Shown piece by piece: positions 21,747 to 32,107 of a stretch of DNA of 46,411 bases (positions are counted from its first letter, which is position 1; every line of letters begins with the position of its first letter). The DNA is from Neolentinus lepideus HHB14362 ss-1 (taxonomy: Eukaryota; Basidiomycota; Agaricomycetes; Gloeophyllales; Gloeophyllaceae). Both the position numbers and the translations under genes were made by a program. Where the stretch lies: the NCBI GenBank assembly GCA_001632425.1, contig KV425683.1, positions 1,159-47,569 of the forward strand. The letters are read 5' to 3'. The notes beneath the pieces were generated by a model, which was not told the DNA's origin, did no database searches, and saw only the letters and a program-made list of their open reading frames with translations.

Positions 21747-24700
21747 CTAGTTGGCAGGAGATACCAGGCGTCTTCTCTTGTGAGACCTCTCCTCTGCCTC
21801 CTCTTCCACAGAGCTGTGGTTTTGGTCTGACTGGGTATCTACAGGAGAGCACACTGCACCCAAGTACTCATGAGATAGATGGACCAGTCTGGAAAAGGAG
21901 TCAGGCTTACCTCTCAAAGTAAAATTCACCCTTAGGAAAAATCCCAATACTTCTATGAGCCTTTCAGGATCATCAGCCATGACTTGGAGTGTCTGGGGAG
22001 ATCTGAAAAGTGTGTAGCGGTGAAGGACAGCTGTATAGGCTTCCTTGGGGTTTGGGAGTTTTTTCACACATGCATGGACAGGATCTTTAGTCAGTCCAAG
22101 TACACCAAGGAGACATCTCCAAGCATCACCAAATTCCTGAGGGAATGCCTCACCCTCAGGAATGGCATACAGCTCTTCCTCATCCCATGCGACTGGTTCA
22201 GGGCATCGGAGAGGCATGAATTTGATAGGATATGGATTGATGTCCCGGAAAAAGCATCTGTGGATAAGCTTATTTGCTGCAGTGCCTGTAAGTATGAGGA
22301 GGTTGATTTGGAGGTATTATCACATACCATAGATCTCCCCCCAGAGGGAGAAGTGTGTCTTGAGATTATGAAGCTGGGTCTTATCTGCAAAGTCATCAGT
22401 GAATATGAGAATTATTTTTCTGGTGGTTGCAACTCACAGATGGAGTCCTTGTTCATTTGGTATGTTTTGTAGACTCCCTCCACCACCATCCATCTCAGTT
22501 GTTGAACCACAGCAGGGGGTAATTCTTCTGTCTCCACTTCAAAATACTTGTCTGTCATAGAGTCAGGAATGTGAATGTAAAACCTCAACGGTTGGCTTAC
22601 ACTTGTGTGGTCTGCGGAAGCCAGGAATTTCACCTGTTCATGGGAGGTTAGTGAAACATGAGGTGATCCATGACATAGACTCACCCATTGGCACATTCTC
22701 TCCTATAGCATAGAAGGTTGCAATGAGTTGGTGATGTCAAGATACCACTAAACTCACCAAACACAGAGGAACACAAGATCATCTGGATGTTATTTTCCAT
22801 CTGCTGAGGATCATCCCCATTCTGAGGAGACTGCACAAGAGTATCTAACAGTCCAGCAGGACATCAGTGTTATAGATTGGTAGTGTTTGTCTTGGAATCA
22901 TACCTAATGTGGAAGGCCCATCAGCAACCATGGTCTTCTCCTCTGGCTCATCAGTCTCTGTACAGACACTGAGTAAAGTGTATGTCTACAGTATCATGAT
23001 GCTCACTGGACCGTGTGCCCTGAGACAGTGCTGCAGAGAAGATTTGAATGAGAATAATATAGGGCAGCCACTATCATATTGGACTCACAGATTGCTTCCT
23101 CAGCATTAACTTCACCCTGAAGCTCCCTCTGAATATCTTTATCCATTTGATCATCATATGTCATCTCTGGATTCACTGTGTCGCATGATATTAGCAGGGA
23201 GAGGTACAACTAATGGACGAGGCCAGGACTGACCTGAAGGGTTGATTCCTAGTTCCTCCTGGATATCTGGGGTAATCAGTTTCATGGTATTGCCTTGTGA
23301 GGGTGGAGGGTCAGAGTGTGTGGGGTTTACAACCTCTTGGGACTTGGGAGCCTTCTGTCTTCTCCTCCCTCCTTTAGATGCCACTCCCTTACCCTTGTCC
23401 TTGGTGACCTGACCTTTAGTCTTAGCAGTGGACTTGGTAGCCTTCCTCCCCCCTCCAGATCCTACACTTTTGCCCTTGTCCTTGGTAATCTGATGAGGTG
23501 CTGCCTTGGCCAGGCGCTGTTTCAAAGGGATGTCCTCCTCAGTGTCACTGGACTCCATAATCTGGGGAGACTTGGGGGCTTGCTTCTCCTTATACTGAAC
23601 AGACAGTGGCATGTCCTCTTCAGAATCACTAGACTGAATGAACTCTGAAGACTTGAATTCCTTCTGCTTTCCCTTCCCACCTCTAGCCACCACACTCTCC
23701 CTTTTGCTCTTTGTGACTTGGCCAGCCCCAGACTGCATGTTCTTTGATGAAGTGGAAGAGCTCGAGTGTCTAGATGTGGAAGTTATGGAGACTGACCCTT
23801 GAGCACTGGATTTCTGATCTACAGCTGTGTGAGATGCTGAGGAGGTTCCTGTAGATGTGGAAGATGCATTAGGACCAATCGTGGTGGTCGCCTGCTTCAT
23901 CCTGGCCAGGAGATTATCATTGAATAGTTTGCGCTTTAGGTTTTGCTTGAGTGCAGGAGGTGGAGGTGGAGCAGGAACCAATATAACAGGATTCTCCTCA
24001 AGGTCCTCCTCATCCACCTTGAAGTATGCCCTCACTTGCTCATCAGTTGCAACTGGAAGGGTTGGAATGTCATTCTGGGTTCGCCACCACTTTACTTGAG
24101 ACTGGATGTCATCAGGTGGAGGTATAGTCTTGTTCCCTGTGTAGAAGATATTTTCTTTCACAAAGTAGGAAATGGCCGCCTCCAGAAGAATCCATCAGCA
24201 AATAAAATAGGTGATTAACTGGTGTATTTACTCACAGAGGTAAACCCCTCCAGTGCCAGGGCCATCTCTGGGTGCAAGGCAAGACTTCCATCTTCAGTTG
24301 GGATGCCACCAAGGCCAAGCTTGATGAACTGGGAAGAGAATGACTTGAGAGCCTTGGATTGAGAGAACTGGAGCTCCAAGCTTTCAGATATGCCAATAGC
24401 CATGTTGGAGTCCATAATAGGCTGAGTGATAATGGAATTATCCAGAAAGCCATCCCAGAAGTACCCAGACATGGATGCATCAGGATACAGTGTTCTGATA
24501 ATTGAAAACACATGTTTCCTAAGCTCCCATGCAGCACCATGCTGATAATAATATGAGAGAGCCTCATTGTGCACATACAGCAGCTTGCCCAGCTTCTCTG
24601 CTTTTGTGGTATCACGTAGACCCACTTGAGCTGCATTGGGAATGATGAGGGTGTAGACACTGTGTTCAAATGCAGGACCAATAGCATCCCAGACATCACT

Positions 24701-27367
24701 CTCCATGAGATGTTTAGCTGCATTCAGATATTTTTCTCCATGACTGGTCTTGTATTTTGCAAGGAGAGCAGCATCCCTTTCAAGATCCTCTAGCCAAGAT
24801 GGACTGTATCCCTTGTTGAACATATCCAGATCAATACCCAAGACATTGTGTCCCAGCCTGGCCCCCTTGATAAGCTCAATGGCATCAGGGATAAAGCCAG
24901 ATTCCTCGCTACCATTCCCAGCTGGCCTATACTGGTGATCAAGCCAGCTCCCAAGAGGGTGAGGAAATTTGACCCCATTGGGAGCCTGTCGCTTTATTTG
25001 AGTGCTGAACCAGGGAGCCCTTTTCATGAATACTTGGAGTTGAGTGATGAGGTTATCCCTCTCTTGGAAGAAGAGGCAGCATATCTGTACAAAGAAGTCA
25101 GAAATTCTGTGCACTATATGATCAAGGTAGAGTCACCTTTGAAAAGAATAATTGTGCTTTCTCTACACTCCAGTGGTGATGTTTGATAAGATTCTCCCAG
25201 ACCCCATCCCAGGCACCATACCACTCTCTAGCCCCTTTAGCATCCCATTGTGCATCACAGAATGGTTCTAGTTGATAGGCTTGCTGCATGATTGAAATAC
25301 AAAATATGATCACCCATTATATTTTGGTATGCCAAGGCTAGTTGGGGACTCACCATTGCCAACCATCCCTGCCCTAGAATCATCTGCTGGTCTAAATAGG
25401 ACACCCACTCACCACAAAGAAGTGGTGTGTGAGGACTAAACCAGTACTCATCCTCAAAGATGCCTCCATCTACCACCCACTGAAGTTTGTTCCACATATG
25501 ATTGAGAGTCTGCCTCCCCAGATCTGAAAGTGCTTTCCCACACTGCAGCTCCTCCTCAATAATCTCCTTGAGACTCTTGCGATATAATGTAAATGCTTCC
25601 TGGTAAACCTGGAGGCGTGTAGCTGCGACTTTGGGATGTGCATGATAGCCAGATATTACAGGATGGAGGTGATCATGGAACAGTTTCTGGGACTTGTCCA
25701 AGATAGGACCAAGGGCTTCGTACTGTGGTATGGCAGTCTGGATTATGGCCTTGGAGTCATTGAGCACTCGAGACTTGAGCTCTGAGGTCAACTTGGATGG
25801 ATCATCAGGAAAGGCTATCACATCCCTAGGATCACTGAGAAATGTGTTAAGATCCAGAAGCTCCTCTATTGCACATGCAAAGAGCTAGGGTAGAAGTGAG
25901 GATCACACTCTGCTGTTATCAAATAGTTTATCATGACTTACTGTGCCTCTAGCCTCCCGCACGCAGGCTCCCCATCCACTACAAGAGAAGAATGGACTTT
26001 GCTGTAGTGGCATCCACTGGTACAAGCGCATGAGCATTGACCTGAACTTGGGCTCCCTCAAGAGAGCATGCAGGCTCTTGTCTTCATGGCTTTTTATAAG
26101 TGATGCCACAGTGTTGTCCAGGTGGGTAGAGGTGGCACTGCCAGCTGTCTCATCCTTCTGAATGGCGATGCGAATGACATTGAGAGAGCGAATGAGGACA
26201 TCAGTTGCATCATCCTGCTCATGAGGGAGGGAGCGGTTGGAAGTCAAAGCATCTGCAAGCAAGGCTGACTGGTCATGTCGCTGGAGCTTGTCTGATAGAC
26301 AAATATGATAAATGATTACTTGTTATATTCCAGACCAGTGAAAAGGGGCTCAACACATACCCAAATCAATGATCTGCACCAACCAGGTGCTCTCTCTCTC
26401 CAGATTATCCTTGGCATCCCAGAACTGTGCTTGCAAATCTTTCCGCAAGTCATCAGTAAGCCTTGGCTTGCTGAGCCTCTTGGTAAGTGCAGCAATGGAC
26501 TTTTCATGATCCTCAATTGTCTTCCTGATAGCCTCCCTGCGATGTTGACCGGCAAGCAGATAGGCAAGACCATCTTTCTTAAGCCAAGTGAGTCTCTCAG
26601 CATCTTTGCCTTGCTGAATGTCTAATGGTACAACAGGTGAGCCATTTAAATGTAGGAGAAGAGGAAAAAAATTAAATTTACCTTGCTTAGAGACCAATGT
26701 GCTCTGGTCCAGGAGATCCTTCTTGACTGCAATAGTCATAGCATGGGCCAAGTGGTGGTTGAGAATACCATCAACTTCAAATGCATTCCACAGAGCTGTG
26801 AGTGCTTTGGGTGTGATCATGCGAGGATTGTAGGGGCTAGGCTGAATCTCAGGCCCCTCTCCACCATCATTGTTGCCAATGAGTGACAGGAGAGCATATC
26901 CTAGCGTAATCTTCTCCAGGTCTGCCTCAACAGCCTTGTGGGCATCATGAGCTTGTGCCCGAGTAGTAGCAGCCTGTGCCTAAAAATACAGAATGGGGTC
27001 ACTTATGATATTCCACCTAGACGCAGACATGACTCACAGCAATCTCTACCACAGTGGTGGGGATCTTATTCTGATATGTAACAAGGGTCAGCTATCCCAT
27101 TAAATATGAACAGATGTCACCTTCTTGCTATTCGCAGAAGGGCCCTTGGATTTGCCCCCCTATTGAGATACCAAATATAAAGAATGGTTACCCATTGTAT
27201 TTTTGGTGGAGAATGACAGCTGACCTTTTTCTAGATTAAAACATGAGGTGAGTACATGTGAGGATGTCTTGTACACTTCAGGAACTCACAGCTTGGACCA
27301 CAGGAGTGGAGGTGTTCTTTTTGTTTGTGTTTATTTGGTTCATGTCATTGTTGTTCTGTCCAGCCAT
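21747..27367 (-). CDS. large ParB/Srx-like-domain protein of a repeated unit
   Basis: Multi-exon gene starting MAGQNNNDMNQINTNKKN (exon 1, 27290-27367). Exon 26682-26979 reads NPRMITPKALTALWNAFEVD then GIL. After the 60-nt intron 26622-26681 come WLKKDGLAYLLAGQHRREAI. The order NPR, ITPxAL, GIL and GxHRxxA is that of ParB/sulfiredoxin-fold N-terminal domains (nucleotide-binding GxHR loop). The long middle (about 26.3-24.2 kb) has no recognised fold: LFACAIEELLDLNTFLSDP, QAYQLEPFCDAQWDAKGARE, WLEDLERDAALLAKYKTSHG. Next comes ISESLELQFSQSKALKSFSS, then a Ser/Lys-rich region with repeated CK2-type SSDSEEDMPL / SSDTEEDIPL and KDKGKG motifs. The C-terminal block contains VAWDEEELYAIPEGEAFP and HRYTLFRSPQTLQVMADDP and ends KRRRLVSPAN. 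I traced about 1.2 kb-residues without an unavoidable stop. Function is unknown; DNA binding or partitioning is inference. Confidence 0.72.
24200..24229. repeat. 30-bp dyad inside intron (donor side)
   Basis: On the minus strand it directly follows the donor GTGAGT: arms AAATACACC / TATTTTATTT-type. The intron of the shortened paralog carries a dyad at the same place (30783-30812). Confidence 0.7.
25295..25324. repeat. 30-bp dyad inside intron (acceptor side)
   Basis: Arms AAATACAAA / ATTATATTT with the centre TGATCA. On the minus strand it ends 11 nt before the CAG acceptor. Confidence 0.75.
26301..26330. repeat. 30-bp dyad inside intron (acceptor side)
   Basis: Arms AAATATGAT / GTTATATTC. 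On the minus strand it is followed by GTCTATCAG, the acceptor. Confidence 0.65.
26984..27013. repeat. 30-bp dyad inside intron (acceptor side)
   Basis: Arms AAATACAGA / ATGATATTC. The minus-strand end TGTATTT runs into the TTAG acceptor. Confidence 0.65.
27173..27202. repeat. 30-bp dyad inside intron (acceptor side)
   Basis: Arms AAATATAAA / ATTGTATTT. On the minus strand it is followed by GGTATCTCAATAG. Confidence 0.75.
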
Positions 27368-27560
27368 GATGAAGAGAGATGAAATTAAAGCTTCAATATT
27401 CTGGTTTCCAAATAAGGAAGGTAGTGGTTGAAGGTCAAGGAGCAGAGAAATAAAGTTTGATCATCTCGCTTTATTTATATATGAGGTGTCAACCAAATAC
27501 AAATAAATATAAACACTGTCATGTGATTTGTATATTATATAATTCTTATAAATATAACTA
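27368..27560 (-). promoter_or_regulatory. 5' flank of the ParB-like gene, shared with two other copies
   Basis: Homologous to 31059-31260 and 34434-34660: shared words 'ggaaggta/gatggttgaa', 'aaccaaatacaaa' and 'atcatgtgat'. A TTTATATA box lies at about 27471. It is the 5' flank and probable promoter of all three ParB-type copies. Confidence 0.65.
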
Positions 27561-27664
27561 CAGTATTTATAGCAGTACCCATGGATACTGTGAGTGCCTC
27601 CAGTCCATCAAGCACTCCCCTGAGGCAGGGGCAGTCTGGCCAATCTTTTTATGTAATCGCAGGA

Positions 27665-28115
27665 TGGTCTTTAGCTTATGTAAAGATATTCGATAATATT
27701 GGGTAGTCATGTCCTATTGGATGAGGCTCCTGTGACAACCCCCTAGTCATGGCTGAGGTGGGTGGTGCGCAAGTGCTGCCCACTGACAGTCAGGACCGGG
27801 AATCTAATATAAGTCAGTCCCATGGGGTGTCAATGGGTACTGCTGCTAGTAAGGCATGATTAGCTAAGATTATCTAATATCTTTACCTAAGCCATGGGAT
27901 AATCCCTTGTCATATATAAGAGCTTGCAGCAGTAACTCTGGACACCCTGGAGGACCAACATATACTGTATTAGATGCCTGGGCCTGACTGTCGGTGGGTG
28001 GCACTTGCATGCTGTCCACCTCGGCTAGGACCCATGGATACCTTTTGAGGCTGGAGCCACGAGCCAATGGAGCATGATTACCAAGATTACATAACATCAT
28101 TAGTAAGCCAAGTAC
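27665..28115. mobile_element. nested MITE-like inverted repeat
   Basis: Arms at about 27745-27850 and 27925-28050 are imperfect inverted copies (left 'aagtgctgcccactgacag', right complement 'aagtgccacccaccgacag'). A roughly 40-bp end sequence ('gcatgatta..aagatta..taatatctttac..taagcc') occurs three times: inverted at about 27670-27712 and direct at 27857-27898 and 28068-28112. Non-coding. This fits a MITE with one end duplicated, or two nested insertions. Confidence 0.65.
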
Positions 28116-28160
28116 TGACTTGCCTTGACATATAGTGATGAGTTATCTTTATCTCATGGG

Positions 28161-28190
28161 AAATACAATGAATTATCGACTATCTTATTC
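28161..28190. repeat. 30-bp dyad, degenerate right arm
   Basis: Arms AAATACAAT / ATCTTATTC in the non-coding stretch 28116-28988, which otherwise has no supported gene. Confidence 0.5.
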
Positions 28191-28988
28191 CAGCCACAGA
28201 CCTGTGACATCAAAGCAACCTCAAAACATACTTTACCCATTCAAATTGGTGTACATTTCTGAATTAAATGTTATGGTACAGCTACCAGAAGTGAAAAAGA
28301 TGTTCTTGGGAATTGATTATCCAGCAATCAGTCAAGGACATGTGAATCACATTTTGATCAATGCTAAAATGCAAACTATGTCAAGCATGCAACAAGGCAG
28401 TATTCATGGCAGTGTGTTCAAATCTGAATCAGTCAAGTGTTGCAAGAGGTTGGGTCTGAAGTGAGCAGCAGCCAATGGAGGGAGATAGTGTTTGATGGCT
28501 GCAGTGACTCATTCACAGTGACGAGAACACACACAACACAAACCATACAAACAAAAGAAATGATATCTGATGAGGGGGTTACAGGGTGAGATGCTGGGAG
28601 CACACCAGTACACCATTGAAGGTGCAAGGTGGTTAAGCTGGGTGATGGGTGGCAGAAACTAGTCTGCAATGAGTGCACAACCAAGGTGGACTAGTGGGAA
28701 AAGATGCTGATATGCATGGACACACAATGAAACCCATGAAGAAGAGACCTAAAGCCAGACACAAGCACAAAGCAACCACCAACCCCTTGGTGTCAGATAG
28801 GTGTGAGGTCTGGGGTAATGAACGGTATGTAGATAGTTCAGAGGGGATCAGAGTAGATGAGACATATATGTGGGGCTAAAGGGAGGTTGGTGCAGGGTCA
28901 CTATCCTGTGGCAGTCTGGTTCTAGATAGACAATGCTAGACACTATGTAGTGCTATACACATGGCATGATATGAGTGCTATATGAGGC

Positions 28989-31058
28989 TCAGAGAATATC
29001 TTTCTGTAACAATAGCATGGTTGATGAGAGACTAATCCTCCACTCAATCTCTTTTGGGGTCCATAGGAGAGCCAACTGCAAGCAAAGGGATGTGAGATGA
29101 GCCCAGCAGGATGGAAATCCAAAACACTTGCCCTTCAGTGCATGATTTATCAGCAAAAAGCCTGTGAGAGTCTTGATGAGCTCTGGAATATTGTCTGCCA
29201 TGATGTCAAGTGCCTGGGGTGATCTATAAAGAGTGTAGCGGTGGAGGAGTGCAAGGTAAGGTTTGTTGGGACTAGGCAGCTTTTTGATGCATGGATACTC
29301 TTGTTCCCTGGTGACTCCAATGCTTCCAAACAGATGCTTCCAAGCCCTTGTGAACTCTGCCTCTGGCTCTTTCCCATCAGGGATATAATGGAAGTGAGTA
29401 TCATCCCATGACACAGGGACAAGGCACCTGATAGGGATGGATGCGATATCAAAGCGTTGCTGGTCCTTGAAGTATGACTTGTGAATAATGACATTAGCTG
29501 TTATGTCCATAAGTCTAAGGGGCACATAAATGACAGGAAGGCTCACCCTGATGCTCTCCCCAGAAGCAGAATTTGGGGCAGATATTAAGAAGCTGTGGCA
29601 TGCCTGTGGAGATGTGAGGGGATGTGAGTCCTATTCTTAAGCAGACAATACTTACCCAGTGGGTCAATGTCCTTTTGGTATGTCCTGTAGATAGCTTGCA
29701 CTACCATCCATCTCAACTGCCTCACCGTGGATGGTGAAGGAGATTCACCCTTAGCCTCAAATGGATTGTCTAGTGGTTGATAAGCACTGCAAAGTATTTT
29801 ATGGATTATAGGGGCTCACAGTCCTTGGGTCTGCATATTATGGCCATGTCACCTATATGAATGGAGTCAGCAGTGTAGAGTAACCAGGGCTCTTGTAGAC
29901 TTGCCAAAGGGGATGTTTTTACCTACATTGTGGCTGGTGTATGAGTAAATTAGAGACCGAGAAGCATTTGCACTGACCGAAGATCGAGGTTCTCAAAATG
30001 GCAGCAATATGGTGGTTTGCCTGTTGATCATCATTTGCATTTTGAGGCTGCTGCATAGTGAGGCCTGAAGAGATGGTGAATTGGTATAGCTGGTTATCAC
30101 ACTTGTTATTGAGCTCATACCTGATGTGATGATGCCAATAGCAGCCACATCCTCATCCACATTCAAATCCTGCTCATCTGCTTGTTGTAGGGTACCTGCG
30201 GGCTCTCTGTGAGGAAATAGTTTGCTCTCATACCATATTGCTCACCTGATTGGGTATCACCTGCAGTATTGAAGTCCTCCTGCATCGCTTTTGTCACATG
30301 TTTTCTGGAAGTATCCTGTGATATAAGAGGTATAGCAGGCTTATATGCTTCCTGTATCAGGGAATGATCCCCCTCTGCACTACTGTTCCCTACAACTTTA
30401 GGGGACTTGCATGCCTTCTTGCGAGAGGTGGATTCAGAGGTAGTAGAATCTGAGACAGGTGAGTCTGTCTTGATAGTGATGGTGGTGGTAGCCTGCTTCA
30501 GACTAGCAAGGAGATTTTCATGGATTTGCTTCCTCTTTAGGTTCTTGTGAACATCATGAGGTGGAGGTCCCAATATATCACTGTCTTCCTGAGAGCCCCT
30601 CTTGAAGTAGGCGCTGACCTGCTCAGCAGTCGCTGCTTGAAGCTGGGGTATGTTATTTTGGTCTAGCCACTGCTGGACATGATCCTGAGTAACCTCTCTA
30701 GCATGAGCAGTCTTGATACCATCATGGAGCATATTTTCCCTTATAAAATAAGACACTGTGGCCTGCAAGAGAGACCATGAGAAAATAAAACAAGGTATCA
30801 TCCATTGTATTGACTGACAGTGGTAAAATTGTTCAGGGCCTGGGCAATATCTGGATGCAAGATCACCTGGCCATCTTCTGTGGAGATCTGACCATGGCCA
30901 GTCTTTTCAAATTGGGAATAGACCACATTCAGTGCCTCTGCCTGAGATATCTGGAGAGTAGCACTCTCAGAGATGTCAATGCCTGCACTGATACTCTCAA
31001 AAGTGTGAGCCTTTGGTTTGTTTGGACTTGTTTGGTTGATCTTGATGTTGCTCCTCAT
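28989..31058 (-). pseudogene. shortened ParB-unit gene, ParB-like and middle regions deleted
   Basis: Starts MRSNIKINQTSPNKPKAHTF and goes directly to ISESATLQISQAEALNVVYS, which aligns to the full copy's ISESLELQFSQSKALKSFSS. The whole ParB-like domain and about 550 following residues are missing. It continues through an intron (GTCAGT to TTGCAG, with a dyad at its donor), SYFIRENMLHDGIKTAHARE, a Lys/Ser-rich linker, and the C-terminal block IKKLPSPNKPYLALLHRYTL then YRSPQALDIMADN. The end (EIEWRISLSSTMLLLQKDIL) differs from the full copy. The reading frame is mostly preserved, so a shorter protein may be made. I class it as pseudogene/derivative because core regions are missing. Confidence 0.65.
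30783..30812. repeat. 30-bp dyad inside intron (donor side)
   Basis: Arms AAATAAAAC / ATTGTATTG. On the minus strand it follows GTCAGT directly. Confidence 0.7.
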
Positions 31059-31259
31059 TGTATGACAGATAAGGGCTTGGCTTCAAGGATGCTGGTTTCT
31101 AAATGTGGAAGGTGATGGTTGAAAGTCAAGGGGCAAAGGAGTGAGATTCAATTAACAGTCTTATATAAAATGAGAACCAAATACAAACAAGTACAAACAT
31201 AATCATGTGATCATCTTATATAAGATACAACATAATATCTATGACATAATTGCCATCAC

Positions 31260-31410
31260 ACCTCTGGCACAGCCACAGAGAAATACAATGAATTTCCAGT
31301 TATTGTATTTGGTTGGACAATCACGCTCATTGACTGTCTTACTGGTATAAAACCAGATTGGTATGAGGTCAAGAGAGGTAATGGGTATCAGAGGGTGCAG
31401 ATAACCATGA
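31260..31410 (-). pseudogene. 3'-end remnant of the recombinase/RecQ gene
   Basis: Text LIPIWFYTSKTVNERD matches the helicase C-terminus LIWFYTSVKQSTKRL. DNA homology to 34672-34820 is clear ('ataaaaccagat', 'gggtgcagataaccatg') and includes the 30-bp dyad at 31281-31310. Homology stops near 31410. It shows that a helicase once lay upstream of the shortened ParB-unit gene. Confidence 0.75.
31281..31310. repeat. 30-bp dyad, perfect arms
   Basis: AAATACAAT / 12-nt spacer / ATTGTATTT, orthologous in position to 34672-34701. Confidence 0.8.
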
Positions 31411-31559
31411 TTTTCTGATTCAACTGAATAGAAGATGTACTGGCCCTTTCCTGATTGATCACACATGAGTCTTTCTCTGGAACTAAAGGTGCATGGACAA
31501 TGTCTCTACTGAACAGAAGGTGCACTGATCTGTTCTTGTCTGAACCCTCCTATAGGGAT

Positions 31560-32107
31560 TTCTGATATGCTGATGTGGATGAGTGAGGAGGGATGTTCTG
31601 GGAATCTACTTCTTGTCTTTCTACGACAATGCGTCTCTATCTTATATACAGTGTATCACGTGGACTCTACACTAGATGCAAGCCTCTGAATCCATTCAAT
31701 CCAGGGCTGGGTGGTGTAGTGGCAACCACCCTTCCCAGCTCACACATGTCGCTTCCTTGACAATGGCAGGGGGTCACAGGTTTGAGCCAGCCCTGGAGCA
31801 GTACTGGCACTACTATTTCATTCAGCCACATGGGGGGTTTTAGTGGGTATTTCTGAATGGTCGAGTCCCACACTACCTATCTAGGTGTGTGTAAAAATGT
31901 ATTTCTCCCTCGGTGCAAGCTGTCACCTGGTGTCAGTTGTGTCCAAGATAAACATACTGGCATTACAGTAATTAATGCTTGTGTGGCATAAAGGGATTAT
32001 CATGGGGGTGGGGGGTGGAGTGGGGTTTAGCACAGTTCATTGCCCTAATAACATTGTAGGATGACCTACAATCCCACATCCCAAAAAAAAACCCTCTGAA
32101 TCCAACA
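31560..32107 (-). mobile_element. Copia-like LTR split by a SINE
   Basis: On the minus strand TAGGGAGG (polypurine tract) is followed by TGTTGGATTCAGAGG at 32107. Past the inserted SINE the LTR continues at 31683 with TGCATCTAGTGTAGAGTCC and a TATATAAGATAG box at about 31640-31650. The 3' edge is uncertain (about 31560). The family differs from the 11.9-13.2 kb LTRs. Confidence 0.5.
31695..32092 (+). mobile_element. tRNA-derived SINE with target duplication and poly-A
   Basis: Flanked by the 12-bp direct repeat CCTCTGAATCCA (31683-31694 and 32093-32104). The head has a Pol III A-box-like GTGGTGTAGTGGCAACC (31711) and B-box-like GGTTTGAGCC (31790). The tail ends in nine A (32083-32091). All marks of LINE-driven retroposition are present. 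It is about 398 bp and non-coding. Confidence 0.75.
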
